Notes: generated from the letters alone by a model not told the origin. A stretch of 64,000 bases of DNA from an uncultured Clostridia bacterium (GCA_946411525.1 CAMKEI010000005.1:1-64000); one strand, 5' to 3'; shown: positions 9,559 to 19,428, counted from the stretch's first letter. Translations and numbers: made by a program.

Positions 9559-10773
9559 TTATTCAGACCGGACCTGTTTTCCGTTCAGATCATAGTACTG
9601 CGTTGACGTCAGCGTTTTTGTGCTGTCGTAGCTGTACCTGATTTCACTGTATCCGCCGGGAATCTCGACCGGCATTCCGTCCGTACCGAGATAAGTGCGG
9701 GCTACGGTCGCGCCGTCATCGTCTTTCGTATCCCGGTATCCGGCGTATCCGGACAGGCAACGGACGGCATTTCCCTCCGTATCCTGATAAGTTACCGTTT
9801 CCAGGCTTCCCTGGAGATCATAGCCGTACAGTACCGCCCCGACCCCCGCGCTGTTGAGCGTCCGGTTTCCGTCCCCGTCCAGGAAGCTTTCCTTTACGAT
9901 CAGGTCGTCCTTCATCTCACGGACCGTCGTCACGACGCCCGAATCGTCGGCAATCGGTTTCCCGTCCAGGCTGAAACGGGTGACCTTTACGACGCTGTCC
10001 CCTTCCCAGGCATACTCCTCCCAGGCGTATCCGGCGCCGCGGTCAGTCAGCTGAGTGTTCACGTCATAGTATTTTATACAGGTAATCCTGCCTTTTCCGT
10101 CTCGGTCCTTGGTGCAGCGGAACCACCCGTCGGGACCTGTGGCCGGCGAACCGTCCGCGTGATCGTACCGGATGGAAATCACCCTGTAAAGCTTGTCTGT
10201 TTTCTGCCTGAGAATCGCATAGCCGTCCGCACTGTCAACCGGATTCTTTTTTTCATCCCGGAACGTCCGGGCGGTCAGGGTTTTGGCGCTGTATTCATAC
10301 AGAACGGACGCGTAGCCGAGTGAGGGAACGATGACCGGTTTCCTTTTGTCCAGTCCGTAGTAGGTCACCAGCTGAAGGTCGCCGAACCGGTAATAGGTCA
10401 TGGTGACCAGTCCGTATCCCTGACGGTTCAGGACGCGGCTTCCGTTCCGGTCCAGATACTCGATCTCCGTAATGTTGCCGCTTCCGTCCTTCATGACCCT
10501 GCGTCCGTAGTATCCGCCGTTTGACCTGCAGGGCTGCCCGTCTGCGTCGTAATATGTTTCATAGGTGTTTTCCTTTTTGTAGGTATAATGAACGGAACAG
10601 TAGCCTTCTGGTCCTTCGGCCGGCCTGCCGTTGTCGTCCTCCCAGACCGTTTCCGTGATCTTTCCGTTCTCTTCAATGTTCCGGGACTGCAGTTCTCCGA
10701 TGGCCGTAAAAGGAATCAGCAGGCACAGTACAAGCGCTGCGATCCCGGCCGGAAATCTCTTCTTCATCAACAT
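9559..10773 (-). CDS. Secreted repeat protein of unknown function with ~45-aa YD/WG-like repeats
   Basis: 404 aa; signal peptide MLMKKRFPAGIAALVLCLLIPFTAIGE; recurrent YYDxxGxxVxxxxGYAxxxYxY units. Confidence 0.8.
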   Translation of the reverse strand: MLMKKRFPAGIAALVLCLLIPFTAIGELQSRNIEENGKITETVWEDDNGRPAEGPEGYCSVHYTYKKENTYETYYDADGQPCRSNGGYYGRRVMKDGSGNITEIEYLDRNGSRVLNRQGYGLVTMTYYRFGDLQLVTYYGLDKRKPVIVPSLGYASVLYEYSAKTLTARTFRDEKKNPVDSADGYAILRQKTDKLYRVISIRYDHADGSPATGPDGWFRCTKDRDGKGRITCIKYYDVNTQLTDRGAGYAWEEYAWEGDSVVKVTRFSLDGKPIADDSGVVTTVREMKDDLIVKESFLDGDGNRTLNSAGVGAVLYGYDLQGSLETVTYQDTEGNAVRCLSGYAGYRDTKDDDGATVARTYLGTDGMPVEIPGGYSEIRYSYDSTKTLTSTQYYDLNGKQVRSE

Positions 10774-10880
10774 TGTTCACCTGTCTCATCTGCCGGACCG
10801 CAAAACGGTAAACCGGACGTTTTTCCTTCAGATAATTATATCAAAAAACGCTGTATAACACAAGACAAGACCCGGAACAA

Positions 10881-10911
10881 AAAAATACAGAACCCCGGCG
10901 TAAAGCCGGGG
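10881..10911 (-). terminator. Rho-independent terminator of the AGCS symporter gene
   Basis: Minus strand CCCCGGC-TTTAC-GCCGGGG followed by TTCTGTATTTTTTTG. Confidence 0.88.
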
Positions 10912-10934
10912 ATCTGCTGATCTGAACGGAGCAA

Positions 10935-12542
10935 TCAGTCGTCCTCGTCGGTGGGAGGAGCGACCTCTTCTTCATGCTGTACATCGGGGAAGGCGGAGTA
11001 CATCGGCTCCACCTGCAGGCCGCGCAGATGGCGGTCCACATAGTTCTTCGTGATTTTCGCCACGGTTCCGGACAGAACGATCACGCCGATCAGGTTCGGA
11101 ATCATCATCAGTCCGTTGAAGGTGTCCGCCAGGTCCCAGGCCAGGTTGTCGCCCATCGTCGCGCCGCCGAAAACCAGCAGCACAAACAGCACGCGGTAGA
11201 TGATGGTCCATTTCTCACCGAGCAGGTACTCGCATGCTTTGGTGCCGTAATGGCTCCAGCCAAGCACCGTGGAGAAAGCAAACAGCATGATCGAAACCGC
11301 GATGAACGCGGAACCGATGAAACCGAACTGCTGGTTGAATACGGCGGATACCAGATTCGCCTTGCTCAGCGTTATTTCTGCACCGGCCTGCGTCATAAAG
11401 GTGGCGCTGACCAGTTCGCCGGTTTCCAGGTTGATCAGCCCGGAGGACAGCACCGCGAAGGCGGTCAGGGTACAGACCACAATCGTGTCGGCAAACACCT
11501 CAAAGATGCCCCACATGCCCTGCTTGACGGGCTCCTTGACGTTGGAGTTGGAGTGAACCATGACCGAGGAGCCGAGGCCGGCTTCGTTGGAGAACACACC
11601 GCGCTTCATGCCCCATTCGATGGCGAGCTTGATGCCGTAACCGACCACGCCGCCCGCTGCGGCCTGCATGCCGAAGGCGCCTTTGAAGATGGATGTAAAT
11701 ACCGAGCCGACATGAGAGATATTGATAAAGAAGATCGCGATCGTTCCGACCATATACAGGATCACCATGAAGGGAACGATTTTCTCGGTCACCGCGGCAA
11801 TCCGCTTCAGTCCTCCGACAACCACGAGGCCGACCAGGATCATGATCACCAGACCGGTCACCCAGGACGGCACGCCGAAGACGGCGTCCATGTTCCCTGA
11901 AATGGAATTGACCTGCGTCATGTTTCCGATGCCGAAGGAAGCAACCAGGCAGAAGAAGGCAAACAGCCCGGCCAGCACGAGACCGATCCATTTGCAGCCT
12001 TTCTTTGCGCCGAGTCCGTCGCGCAGGTAGTACATCGCGCCGCCTGACCACTCACCCTTTGAGTTCTTGCGGCGGTAGAAAATACCCAGTACGTTCTCCG
12101 AATAGTTGGTCATCATGCCCAGGAAAGCCATGACCCACATCCAGAACACAGCGCCCGGTCCGCCCATCAGGATGGCGCCGGATACGCCGACAATGTTACC
12201 GGTGCCGACGGTCGCGGCCAGCGCCGTGCATAGGCTCTGGAACTGGGAAATGCTTCTGTCCTTCGTATGGGACGTGACCTGTTTGTCACGGAAAACCGCG
12301 CCGATGGTCTTCTTCATCCAGTGGCCGAAATGAGACACCTGGAAAACCTTGGTGAGCACGGTCATCAGGATGCCGACAAAAGCCAGCAGCGCAAGGGCGG
12401 GAACTCCCCAGACAACGCCGTTCACCGCATTATTCACGTTTTCGACGCCCTTCAGGAAACCGCCGGTTTCCTCAGCGGCAGCCGTCACCGTCCATGCAAG
12501 GCTTCCCAGCAGAACGCCGGCCATTCCGGTGCTTTTCTTCAT
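10935..12542 (-). CDS. Sodium:alanine/glycine symporter, AGCS family
   Basis: 535 aa; SLCTALAATVGTGNIVGVSGAILMGGPGAVFWMWVMAFLGMMTNYSE and NEAGLGSS motifs are typical of AGCS. Confidence 0.96.
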   Translation of the reverse strand: MKKSTGMAGVLLGSLAWTVTAAAEETGGFLKGVENVNNAVNGVVWGVPALALLAFVGILMTVLTKVFQVSHFGHWMKKTIGAVFRDKQVTSHTKDRSISQFQSLCTALAATVGTGNIVGVSGAILMGGPGAVFWMWVMAFLGMMTNYSENVLGIFYRRKNSKGEWSGGAMYYLRDGLGAKKGCKWIGLVLAGLFAFFCLVASFGIGNMTQVNSISGNMDAVFGVPSWVTGLVIMILVGLVVVGGLKRIAAVTEKIVPFMVILYMVGTIAIFFINISHVGSVFTSIFKGAFGMQAAAGGVVGYGIKLAIEWGMKRGVFSNEAGLGSSVMVHSNSNVKEPVKQGMWGIFEVFADTIVVCTLTAFAVLSSGLINLETGELVSATFMTQAGAEITLSKANLVSAVFNQQFGFIGSAFIAVSIMLFAFSTVLGWSHYGTKACEYLLGEKWTIIYRVLFVLLVFGGATMGDNLAWDLADTFNGLMMIPNLIGVIVLSGTVAKITKNYVDRHLRGLQVEPMYSAFPDVQHEEEVAPPTDEDD

Positions 12543-12577
12543 ATACTTTTCCGCCTTTCTTCCGGTTGAACTGAAAA

Positions 12578-12606
12578 GCGTCTCCGAGCAGAATGCCCGA
12601 AGACGC
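12578..12606 (-). promoter_or_regulatory. Leader hairpin followed by U4 between promoter and start codon of the AGCS gene (possible attenuator)
   Basis: Minus strand GCGTCTTCGGGCATTCTGCTCGGAGACGC then TTTTC; about 12 nt after the expected transcription start. Confidence 0.45.
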
Positions 12607-12624
12607 CCTTGTCTCTTGCGGAAA

Positions 12625-12654
12625 AGTATACAACCTTGTTTTTTGGCATGTCAA
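12625..12654 (-). promoter_or_regulatory. Sigma-A type promoter for the AGCS symporter
   Basis: Minus strand TTGACA-18 bp-TATACT. Confidence 0.8.
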
Positions 12655-12936
12655 TTCTTCCGGAAAACCCGAACAACGAAAAAACACAAACAGTGTCGTA
12701 TCGCGGGACTGTTCTGTCCTGATTCGGTGTCCCGGTCAGCTGTTCCCTTTATGAACGCTGAAAAAGCTGTTCAAACAGCATGTTTGGTAGTATAATAAAT
12801 TGATTATAAATGATGAAGGCATCCATCTGCGACATGGTTTCGGGATCAATGAAAGATCGCCGGAATCGCGTTTCCCGTTCGGCCTGAGGCCCGGTTGACG
12901 CGGATGCTGTATATGTTTATCTGAAAGGAGTTCTCC

Positions 12937-14757
12937 ATGAACCTCTGGCTGAACCGTCTGGTCCCGTCCGTTCCCGCGGATCTGACCGGCCCCGCTGACC
13001 TCGCCCGTTACGAACTGAACAATGCCGGAATTCGCGCCGAATTTAACGAGAATTCAGCCATGGGAGACGCCTGGCGCGTCGAGCCGCGCTTGGACGGTTC
13101 TTTTCTCCTTACCGGCGGACAAACCGGCCTGCTCTATGCCTCCTACCGGCTGATTACCGGGCTCGTTTGCGGAGAAGAGTTCCTCGGCTCCCTGTCGTCC
13201 GCGCCGAAATACGCGCTTCGGATGATCAACTGCTGGGACAATATGGACGGAAGCATTGAGCGGGGCTATGCCGGCCGGAGCCTGTTTTTCCGGGACGGCC
13301 GGATCTCCTATGATCCGGACAGGATGCGGACGCTGGGCCGGGCTATGGCTTCCGCCGGCCTCAACGTCCTGTGCGTCAACAACGTCAACGTGCATGATCC
13401 CGCCCAGCGTCTCCTCGAAGACTTTTTGCCCGGCCTCGCGGCCCTGGCGGATCTGTTCCGCCCTTTCGGTGTCCGCCTGATGCTCAGTATAGACTTCTCG
13501 CAGCCCATGCGCCATGGCGTCTCTTCCGCCGATCCGCTGGATCCTGCCGTCCGCGCCTGGTGGAAGGAAACAGCTGCACGCGTATACGCAGCGATCCCGG
13601 ATCTTGCCGGTTTTCTTGTCAAGGCGGACAGTGAGGGACGTCCCGGGCCATTCTCCTACGGCCGGAACCATGCGGACGGCGCGAACATGCTTGCTGAAGC
13701 CCTGAAGCCTTTCGGCGGATATGTCGTCTGGCGCTGCTTCGTGTACAACTGCCGCCAGGATTGGCGCGACACGAGAACAGACCGTCCGAAGGCCGCCTGG
13801 GATCACTACGCGTGCCTGGACGGAACTTTTGCCGGGAACGTGATCCTCCAGGTCAAGCACGGCCCCTTCGATTTCCAGGTAAGGGAACCGCTGAGTCCCT
13901 TGCTGCTCGGAATGAAACATACAAACCTTGCTATGGAAATACAGCTTGCGCAGGAATATACCGGCCACCAGATCGATCTGTACACGATGATCCCGATGTG
14001 GAAGGAACTGTTTGACGAACTGCCTGCGGACAGCATCATGTCCATCGCGGCGGTTTCCAATCTCGGAGATGACGAAAACTATACCGGTCATCCGCTGGCT
14101 GCGGTCAATCTGTACACCTACGGCCTGATGGCCTGGGATCCGGAAACGGACGCGAAAGAAGCCGTCACCAGATGGATCCGGCTGACCTACCGATTCGCTC
14201 CGGAGCAGGAGCAGACGCTGGCCGGCCTGTTGCTCTCTTCCCGGAGGATCTATGAAAAATACACCGCGCCGCTGGGTATTGGCTGGATGGTCACGCCGCA
14301 CAGCCACTACGGTCCGAACCCTTCCGGCTATGAATACGATCTGTGGGGCACTTATCATAAAGCGGACAGAAACGCCGTCGGCATCGACAGGACCCACGCC
14401 GGCACCGGCTACCTGGATCAGTATCCGGAGTCGTTCCGGACAAAATACGGGGATCCCGCCGTCTGTCCGGATCTGTTCCTGCTGTTCTTCCACCGCCTGC
14501 CCTATTCCTTCCGGATGAAGGACGGCCGGACGCTCATTCAGCGCATCTACGACGATCATTTTGAGGGGCTGGAGGAAACCCGGGACCTTGCCCGGGAACT
14601 GGCGGCCATCCCCTTCCCCGAACCGGACGCAACCGTGATCCGCGCCAGGATGAAGCTGCAGCTATACAATGCCGGCGAATGGTGCGATGTGATCAACACT
14701 TTCTTCCATCGCCTCAGCGGCGTTCCGGATGACAGAGGCCGTATCATATACGACTGA
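12937..14757 (+). CDS. aguA: Alpha-glucuronidase, GH67 type
   Basis: 606 aa, no signal peptide; YALRMINCWDNMDGSIERGYAGRSLFF, GLNVLCVNNVNVHDPAQRL, GFLVKADSEGRPGPFSYGRNHADGANMLAEAL, VWRCFVYNCRQDWRDTRTDRPKAAWDHYACLDGTFAGNVILQVKHGPFDFQVREP. Confidence 0.93.
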   Translation: MNLWLNRLVPSVPADLTGPADLARYELNNAGIRAEFNENSAMGDAWRVEPRLDGSFLLTGGQTGLLYASYRLITGLVCGEEFLGSLSSAPKYALRMINCWDNMDGSIERGYAGRSLFFRDGRISYDPDRMRTLGRAMASAGLNVLCVNNVNVHDPAQRLLEDFLPGLAALADLFRPFGVRLMLSIDFSQPMRHGVSSADPLDPAVRAWWKETAARVYAAIPDLAGFLVKADSEGRPGPFSYGRNHADGANMLAEALKPFGGYVVWRCFVYNCRQDWRDTRTDRPKAAWDHYACLDGTFAGNVILQVKHGPFDFQVREPLSPLLLGMKHTNLAMEIQLAQEYTGHQIDLYTMIPMWKELFDELPADSIMSIAAVSNLGDDENYTGHPLAAVNLYTYGLMAWDPETDAKEAVTRWIRLTYRFAPEQEQTLAGLLLSSRRIYEKYTAPLGIGWMVTPHSHYGPNPSGYEYDLWGTYHKADRNAVGIDRTHAGTGYLDQYPESFRTKYGDPAVCPDLFLLFFHRLPYSFRMKDGRTLIQRIYDDHFEGLEETRDLARELAAIPFPEPDATVIRARMKLQLYNAGEWCDVINTFFHRLSGVPDDRGRIIYD

Positions 14758-14804
14758 CCGTCCCGTTTCCCCCTGAACATGTACACTGATCTGGAGGTGA
14801 TCCT

Positions 14805-16271
14805 TTGCCCGTCTGGATGAACTGGCTGAGCGACAGCGGTTCCGCTGTACCGGTTACGATCATTTCCATCGCGCTGATGCTGGCCGCAGGCTTCCTGATG
14901 ACCCGGGTCACGAAAAAGCTCCGCCTGCCCAACGTGACGGCCTATATCGTCGGAGGCATCCTCTGCGGACCGTTTGTCCTGAACCTGATTCCGCAGACCG
15001 TGGTGAAAGGCACCTCTTTCCTGCCCGATATTGCCCTGGCCTTCATCGCCTTCAGCACCGGTGAGTTCTTCCGCATTTCAGCGCTGAAGAAAAACGGCGG
15101 AAAAGTCATCACGATTACTGTGCTGGAATCCTGCGGCGCCGCGGTCCTGGTCTTCCTGGTCTGTCATCTGGCGCTTGGGCTCAGCTTCGCGTTTTCCGTC
15201 GTACTCGGTGCTCTGGCGACCGCCACCGCGCCGGCTTCGACGATCATGACCATCCGCCAGACAGGCGCGAAGGGAGATTTTGTCGAAACCCTGCTCCAGG
15301 TTGTCGCGCTGGACGACGTAGTCGGCCTTGTACTGTATTCCGTCGCGATCTCCATCGCCACAGCGGTCTTTTCCAGCATCGGTTTCCGTCTTTCTTCCGT
15401 ATTGATTCCTGTCGGAAAAAATCTGATCCTGCTGCTGCTTGGGTGCGGCTTCGGTCTTCTCCTCAAAGCGCTGATCGGCTCAAAACGTTCCACCGACAAC
15501 CGGCTCATTATCGCTATCGCAGTGCTGTTCTCCTACTGCGGCATCTGTGCGGTCATCGACGTTTCGCCCCTGCTGGGCTGCATGGCGATGGGCATGGTCT
15601 ATATCAACACCACGGAGGACGACCGGATGTTCCGCCAGCTGAACTACTTCAGCCCTCCGATCCTGCTGCTTTTTTTCTTCCGCAGCGGCGTGTCCTTTGA
15701 TCTCGGTTCCCTGCTGGGCAACACAGGCAGCATCGGAGCCGTTCCTCTGCTGGTGATCGGCATCGTCTATTTCCTCGTCCGCATTCTCGGTAAGTACGCC
15801 GGCGCGTGGCTTGGCTGCAGCCTGGCGGGCAAAACGCCGAAAGTCCGGAACTATCTGGGCCTGGCCCTGATTCCGCAGGCGGGCGTCGCCATCGGCCTCG
15901 CCGCGCTGGGTGCCCGCGCGCTCGGAGGGGAAACAGGGCACGCGCTTGAAACAATCATCCTCTCTTCGAGCGTCCTGTACGAACTGATCGGCCCGGGCAC
16001 CGCAAAATTGTCCCTGTGGCTTTCCGGTTCCTATTCGAACGAACTGGAAGAGATGGCTCCCGTACCGGAAGTCACCGAGACCGGAGAAAAGAAATCGGAG
16101 CTGGAACTGCTCATCGAGCGGATCAAAAAGATACAGGATGAACTGCCCGCACACACGGAGAACGAGAATGAGCGAGCGTTCACCGAAGCCGCCGAAGAAT
16201 ATTACCGGGAACAGACGCAGGCCCGTAATTTCCGGTCCCGCCGTCCCGGCATCCGCAGCGGTCCATTCTGA
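14805..16271 (+). CDS. Cation:proton antiporter, CPA2/Kef-like
   Basis: 488 aa, TTG start with upstream GGAGGTGAT; multi-TM, LPNVTAYIVGGILCGPF, GALATATAPASTIMTIRQTGAKG, PQAGVAIGLAALG. Confidence 0.88.
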   Translation: MPVWMNWLSDSGSAVPVTIISIALMLAAGFLMTRVTKKLRLPNVTAYIVGGILCGPFVLNLIPQTVVKGTSFLPDIALAFIAFSTGEFFRISALKKNGGKVITITVLESCGAAVLVFLVCHLALGLSFAFSVVLGALATATAPASTIMTIRQTGAKGDFVETLLQVVALDDVVGLVLYSVAISIATAVFSSIGFRLSSVLIPVGKNLILLLLGCGFGLLLKALIGSKRSTDNRLIIAIAVLFSYCGICAVIDVSPLLGCMAMGMVYINTTEDDRMFRQLNYFSPPILLLFFFRSGVSFDLGSLLGNTGSIGAVPLLVIGIVYFLVRILGKYAGAWLGCSLAGKTPKVRNYLGLALIPQAGVAIGLAALGARALGGETGHALETIILSSSVLYELIGPGTAKLSLWLSGSYSNELEEMAPVPEVTETGEKKSELELLIERIKKIQDELPAHTENENERAFTEAAEEYYREQTQARNFRSRRPGIRSGPF

Positions 16272-16342
16272 AGTTCCGCCGTCCGGCTTCCCACCTGCTG
16301 TCCCGCGCATAACAAAGAATCTTGATTCCCGGAGGTGTTTTC

Positions 16343-17086
16343 ATGGAACTGATTTCGTCCTTTACCGTTGGCCGGGATCCCATCGCCGATCTGCTCGGCC
16401 CCTGGGCTTCTGAAGTCATTGCCGTCACTATCTTGCTGCGGATCTTCCTTTCCCTTCTTCTTGGCGCGGTTATCGGCTGGGAACGTTCCAACAAGCGGCA
16501 TTCCGCAGGCCTGCGCACCTTTATGCTGGCCTTTGTAACCGGCACGGTCGCGGCGATCCAGGACTGCTGTATCTACGCCGCGTCCGGAAAGAGCGGGATC
16601 TTCATCCTGTCCGCCTGCGTGATCATCGGCGCGGCGATCATCGCGGTTCACTCCATGTTCTATACTTCCAGGAACCAGATCAAAGGATTGACCACTGCCG
16701 TCGGCCTGTGGGTATCCGTGTTGATCGGAATAGCGCTCGGCCTGGGGTTCTACACCGCCGCACTGGTCTCCTACGCGGCGCTGCTGTGCATCCTGTTCTG
16801 GTTCCCGCCGCTGGAGATTGCCTTCAATAACCGCTCCAACCATTTTGACGTGCACCTGGAGCTGACCAGCAGCGTCTGCCTGCAGGACTTCGTCACTGTC
16901 ATCCGGCGACTGGGTCTGAAAATCGATGAGATCGAGCAGAATCCGGCTTATGTGGGCAGTGGCCTTTCGGTCTATACGGTCTCCATCTCTGTTTCCAGCG
17001 AGATTCTGAAGAAATATAAAACCCACGCGGAAATCATCGAAGCCCTGAAATCCCTGGATTATGTATACCATATCGAAGAGATCTGA
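16343..17086 (+). CDS. MgtC/SapB family membrane protein
   Basis: LRIFLSLLLGAVIGWERSNKRHSAGLRTFMLAFVTGTVA is the MgtC signature; ATG 16343 preceded by GGAGGTG; C-terminal ACT-like domain. Confidence 0.9.
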   Translation: MELISSFTVGRDPIADLLGPWASEVIAVTILLRIFLSLLLGAVIGWERSNKRHSAGLRTFMLAFVTGTVAAIQDCCIYAASGKSGIFILSACVIIGAAIIAVHSMFYTSRNQIKGLTTAVGLWVSVLIGIALGLGFYTAALVSYAALLCILFWFPPLEIAFNNRSNHFDVHLELTSSVCLQDFVTVIRRLGLKIDEIEQNPAYVGSGLSVYTVSISVSSEILKKYKTHAEIIEALKSLDYVYHIEEI

Positions 17087-17110
17087 CCGCAAAACCGGAG
17101 GCGTACAGAG

Positions 17111-18181
17111 ATGAAAGTTTTTAAAAGAATCCTGAAAATCCTCGGATGTGTCCTGCTGGCACTGATCCTGCTGGTCGCCGCTGCGCTGGGCGTGTTCACA
17201 ATCGCGGAATACCGGCCGGCTGATATGGAAGCAGTCATTGAGGACCATGAAACCGAAGCCGTTCTGGAGACAGGAAAATCGCTGACCATCGTCAGTTGGA
17301 ACTGCGGATACGGTGCGCTGGGCGATAACGCCGACTTCTTCATGGACGGCGGCTCCTCAGTCTATACTGCGGACAGGGAACGTGTCAGCAGCAACCTGGC
17401 CGGAATCCGTGACAAACTCTCAGCGCTCTCACCGGATCTGATCCTCCTGCAGGAAGTGGACATCAATTCCTCCCGCAGCTACGGAATCGATGAGCGCACC
17501 GTGCTTCGCGAGGCGCTGCCAGGCGCGTCCGAAGCATTCGCCTATAATTTCAACGCCCTGTATGTGCCTTACCCCGTCCCGCCGATCGGACATGTGGAAG
17601 GAGGCCTGTACACTCTCAGCGCCGCGCAGCCGCGGACAGCGGAGCGGATCTCCCTGCCGGTTCCCTTCACATGGCCCGTCCGGCTGATGAACCTGAAGCG
17701 GTGCCTGCTTGTCAGCCGCTTCCCGGTGAAAGGCTCCGATCATGAACTGGTACTGATCAATCTGCATCTGGAAGCCTATGACAGCGGCGAAGGCAAGGAA
17801 AAGCAGACCCGTCAGCTGGTCTCCCTGATGCAGGAGGAATTTGGAAAAGGCAACTGGGTCATCGCCGGCGGAGACTTCAATCAGCGCTTCTCCAACGTTG
17901 ACCAGAGTGCCTGGCCGCTTTATGAAGGGACATGGCAGCCCGGCGAGATTAATACCGACGCGTTCGGCAGCGATTTCAGGCTGTTGATGGATTCCACGTC
18001 CCCCACCTGCCGTTCCCTGGACAGGCCCTGGGCCGGTGAAGAGAAGGATGGTTTCCAGTTCTATCTGATCGACGGCTATATCGTATCGGCCAACGTAACG
18101 CCGGACGCTGTCGAGACGCTGGATTTCAGTTTCATCTGTTCAGACCACAATCCCGTCCGCATGACTTTCACGCTTGAATGA
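17111..18181 (+). CDS. Endonuclease/exonuclease/phosphatase family protein with N-terminal TM
   Basis: 356 aa; TIVSWNCGYGALGD, LILLQEVDINSSRSYGI, LINLHLEAYD, WVIAGGDFNQRF, CSDHNPVRMTF. Confidence 0.9.
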   Translation: MKVFKRILKILGCVLLALILLVAAALGVFTIAEYRPADMEAVIEDHETEAVLETGKSLTIVSWNCGYGALGDNADFFMDGGSSVYTADRERVSSNLAGIRDKLSALSPDLILLQEVDINSSRSYGIDERTVLREALPGASEAFAYNFNALYVPYPVPPIGHVEGGLYTLSAAQPRTAERISLPVPFTWPVRLMNLKRCLLVSRFPVKGSDHELVLINLHLEAYDSGEGKEKQTRQLVSLMQEEFGKGNWVIAGGDFNQRFSNVDQSAWPLYEGTWQPGEINTDAFGSDFRLLMDSTSPTCRSLDRPWAGEEKDGFQFYLIDGYIVSANVTPDAVETLDFSFICSDHNPVRMTFTLE

Positions 18182-18195
18182 CCGTCTCACGGCGG

Positions 18196-18236
18196 AAGAA
18201 AAGCACGGGCAATCAATCCATGCCCGTGCTTTCTTC
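18196..18236. terminator. Bidirectional terminator between the EEP protein gene and the convergent ABC operon
   Basis: AAGCACGGGCA-ATCAATCCA-TGCCCGTGCTT with a flanking GAAGAA/TTCTTC. Confidence 0.75.
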
Positions 18237-18334
18237 ATGTCCCTGACGCATCGGTGAACGCCGTCTTCCGGACGGGATTCACCCTGTGCCGGTATTGATG
18301 GTCCGGCGGACAGTTTCCTGCCGTGCCGGCGGAA

Positions 18335-19426
18335 TCAGGTTTCAAGCAGATGCGCGCATTCGCTGCGGAATGAGATAAACGCGTCGTCCCCGACCTGGAA
18401 GGTTTTCTTTCCGATGGGGCAGTTGTCCGCAATCTTGATCAGCGTGTCGCCCACCCTGACGTGATAATTCTGATAGGAGCCCATAAAGCAGCTCAGCTCC
18501 ACCTTGCAGGGAAGCTGTCCCTGATCTGCAATCTCAATGGCCTCTGGACGGAGGACGATCTCCTTGCCTCCGCCTGTCCTGTCGTTTTCAGATCGCACTT
18601 TGACCGGACGACCGTAAACCTCCGCGACGACATCCTCGCCTTCCCTTCCGGTGACCGTACAGGGAAGGAAGTTGCATTCGCCGATGAAATCAGCCACGAA
18701 CTCACTGTTCGGATGATAATAGATTTCTGTCGGCGAACCCATCTGGGCGATCACGCCGCCCTTCATCAGGATAATATTGTCGGAAATCGCCATAGCCTCG
18801 CTCTGGTCATGGGTCACGTAGATCGCCGTAATCCCGAGGGTCTGCTGAATCCGTCGGATTTCCGTGCGCATCTGCACGCGCAGTTTCGCGTCCAGGTTGC
18901 TCAGCGGCTCGTCGAACAGCAGAACGCCGGGCTCCACTACCAGCGCGCGGGCCAGCGCCACGCGCTGCTGCTGCCCGCCGGAAAGCTGGTTGGTCATCCG
19001 CTGTTCCATGTCCGACAGTTCAACGAGTTTCAGGATATTGGTGACCTTCTCCTTGATCACAGTTTTAGACATTCCGCGCAGTTTCAGTCCGTAAGCTACG
19101 TTATCGAACACGTTGTAATGCGGGAAAAGGGCGTAGCTCTGGAAGACCATCGCGGTGTCACGTTTGTTCGGGGTCAGTTCGTTGATCGGTTCACCGCCGA
19201 GATATATTTCTCCTTCGTCCGGGCTCTCAAATCCCGCAATCATTCGCAGCGTTGTCGTCTTGCCGCATCCGGAAGGACCGAGAAGCGTCACGAAACTGCC
19301 GGGCTCGATATCCAGTTCCACGTCATGGACTGCGTAAAAGTCCTGGCCTGTTTTCGGATTCTTGTAGATCTTACTGATATGATCCAGGCGAACGCCCTTG
19401 GGTTCCTTTGCCTGCGTTCCACTCAT
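18335..19426 (-). CDS. ABC transporter ATP-binding protein (FbpC/PotA-like)
   Basis: 363 aa; Walker A GPSGCGKTTTLR, signature LSGGQQQRVALARAL, Walker B VLLFDEPLSNLD, C-terminal TOBE-like region. Confidence 0.96.
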   Translation of the reverse strand: MSGTQAKEPKGVRLDHISKIYKNPKTGQDFYAVHDVELDIEPGSFVTLLGPSGCGKTTTLRMIAGFESPDEGEIYLGGEPINELTPNKRDTAMVFQSYALFPHYNVFDNVAYGLKLRGMSKTVIKEKVTNILKLVELSDMEQRMTNQLSGGQQQRVALARALVVEPGVLLFDEPLSNLDAKLRVQMRTEIRRIQQTLGITAIYVTHDQSEAMAISDNIILMKGGVIAQMGSPTEIYYHPNSEFVADFIGECNFLPCTVTGREGEDVVAEVYGRPVKVRSENDRTGGGKEIVLRPEAIEIADQGQLPCKVELSCFMGSYQNYHVRVGDTLIKIADNCPIGKKTFQVGDDAFISFRSECAHLLET

Positions 19427-19428
19427 GT

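Noticed and set aside
7600-9606. 668-aa plus-strand ORF
   Set aside because: Antisense shadow of glgB.
13054-14559. 501-aa minus-strand ORF
   Set aside because: Antisense of the GH67 gene.
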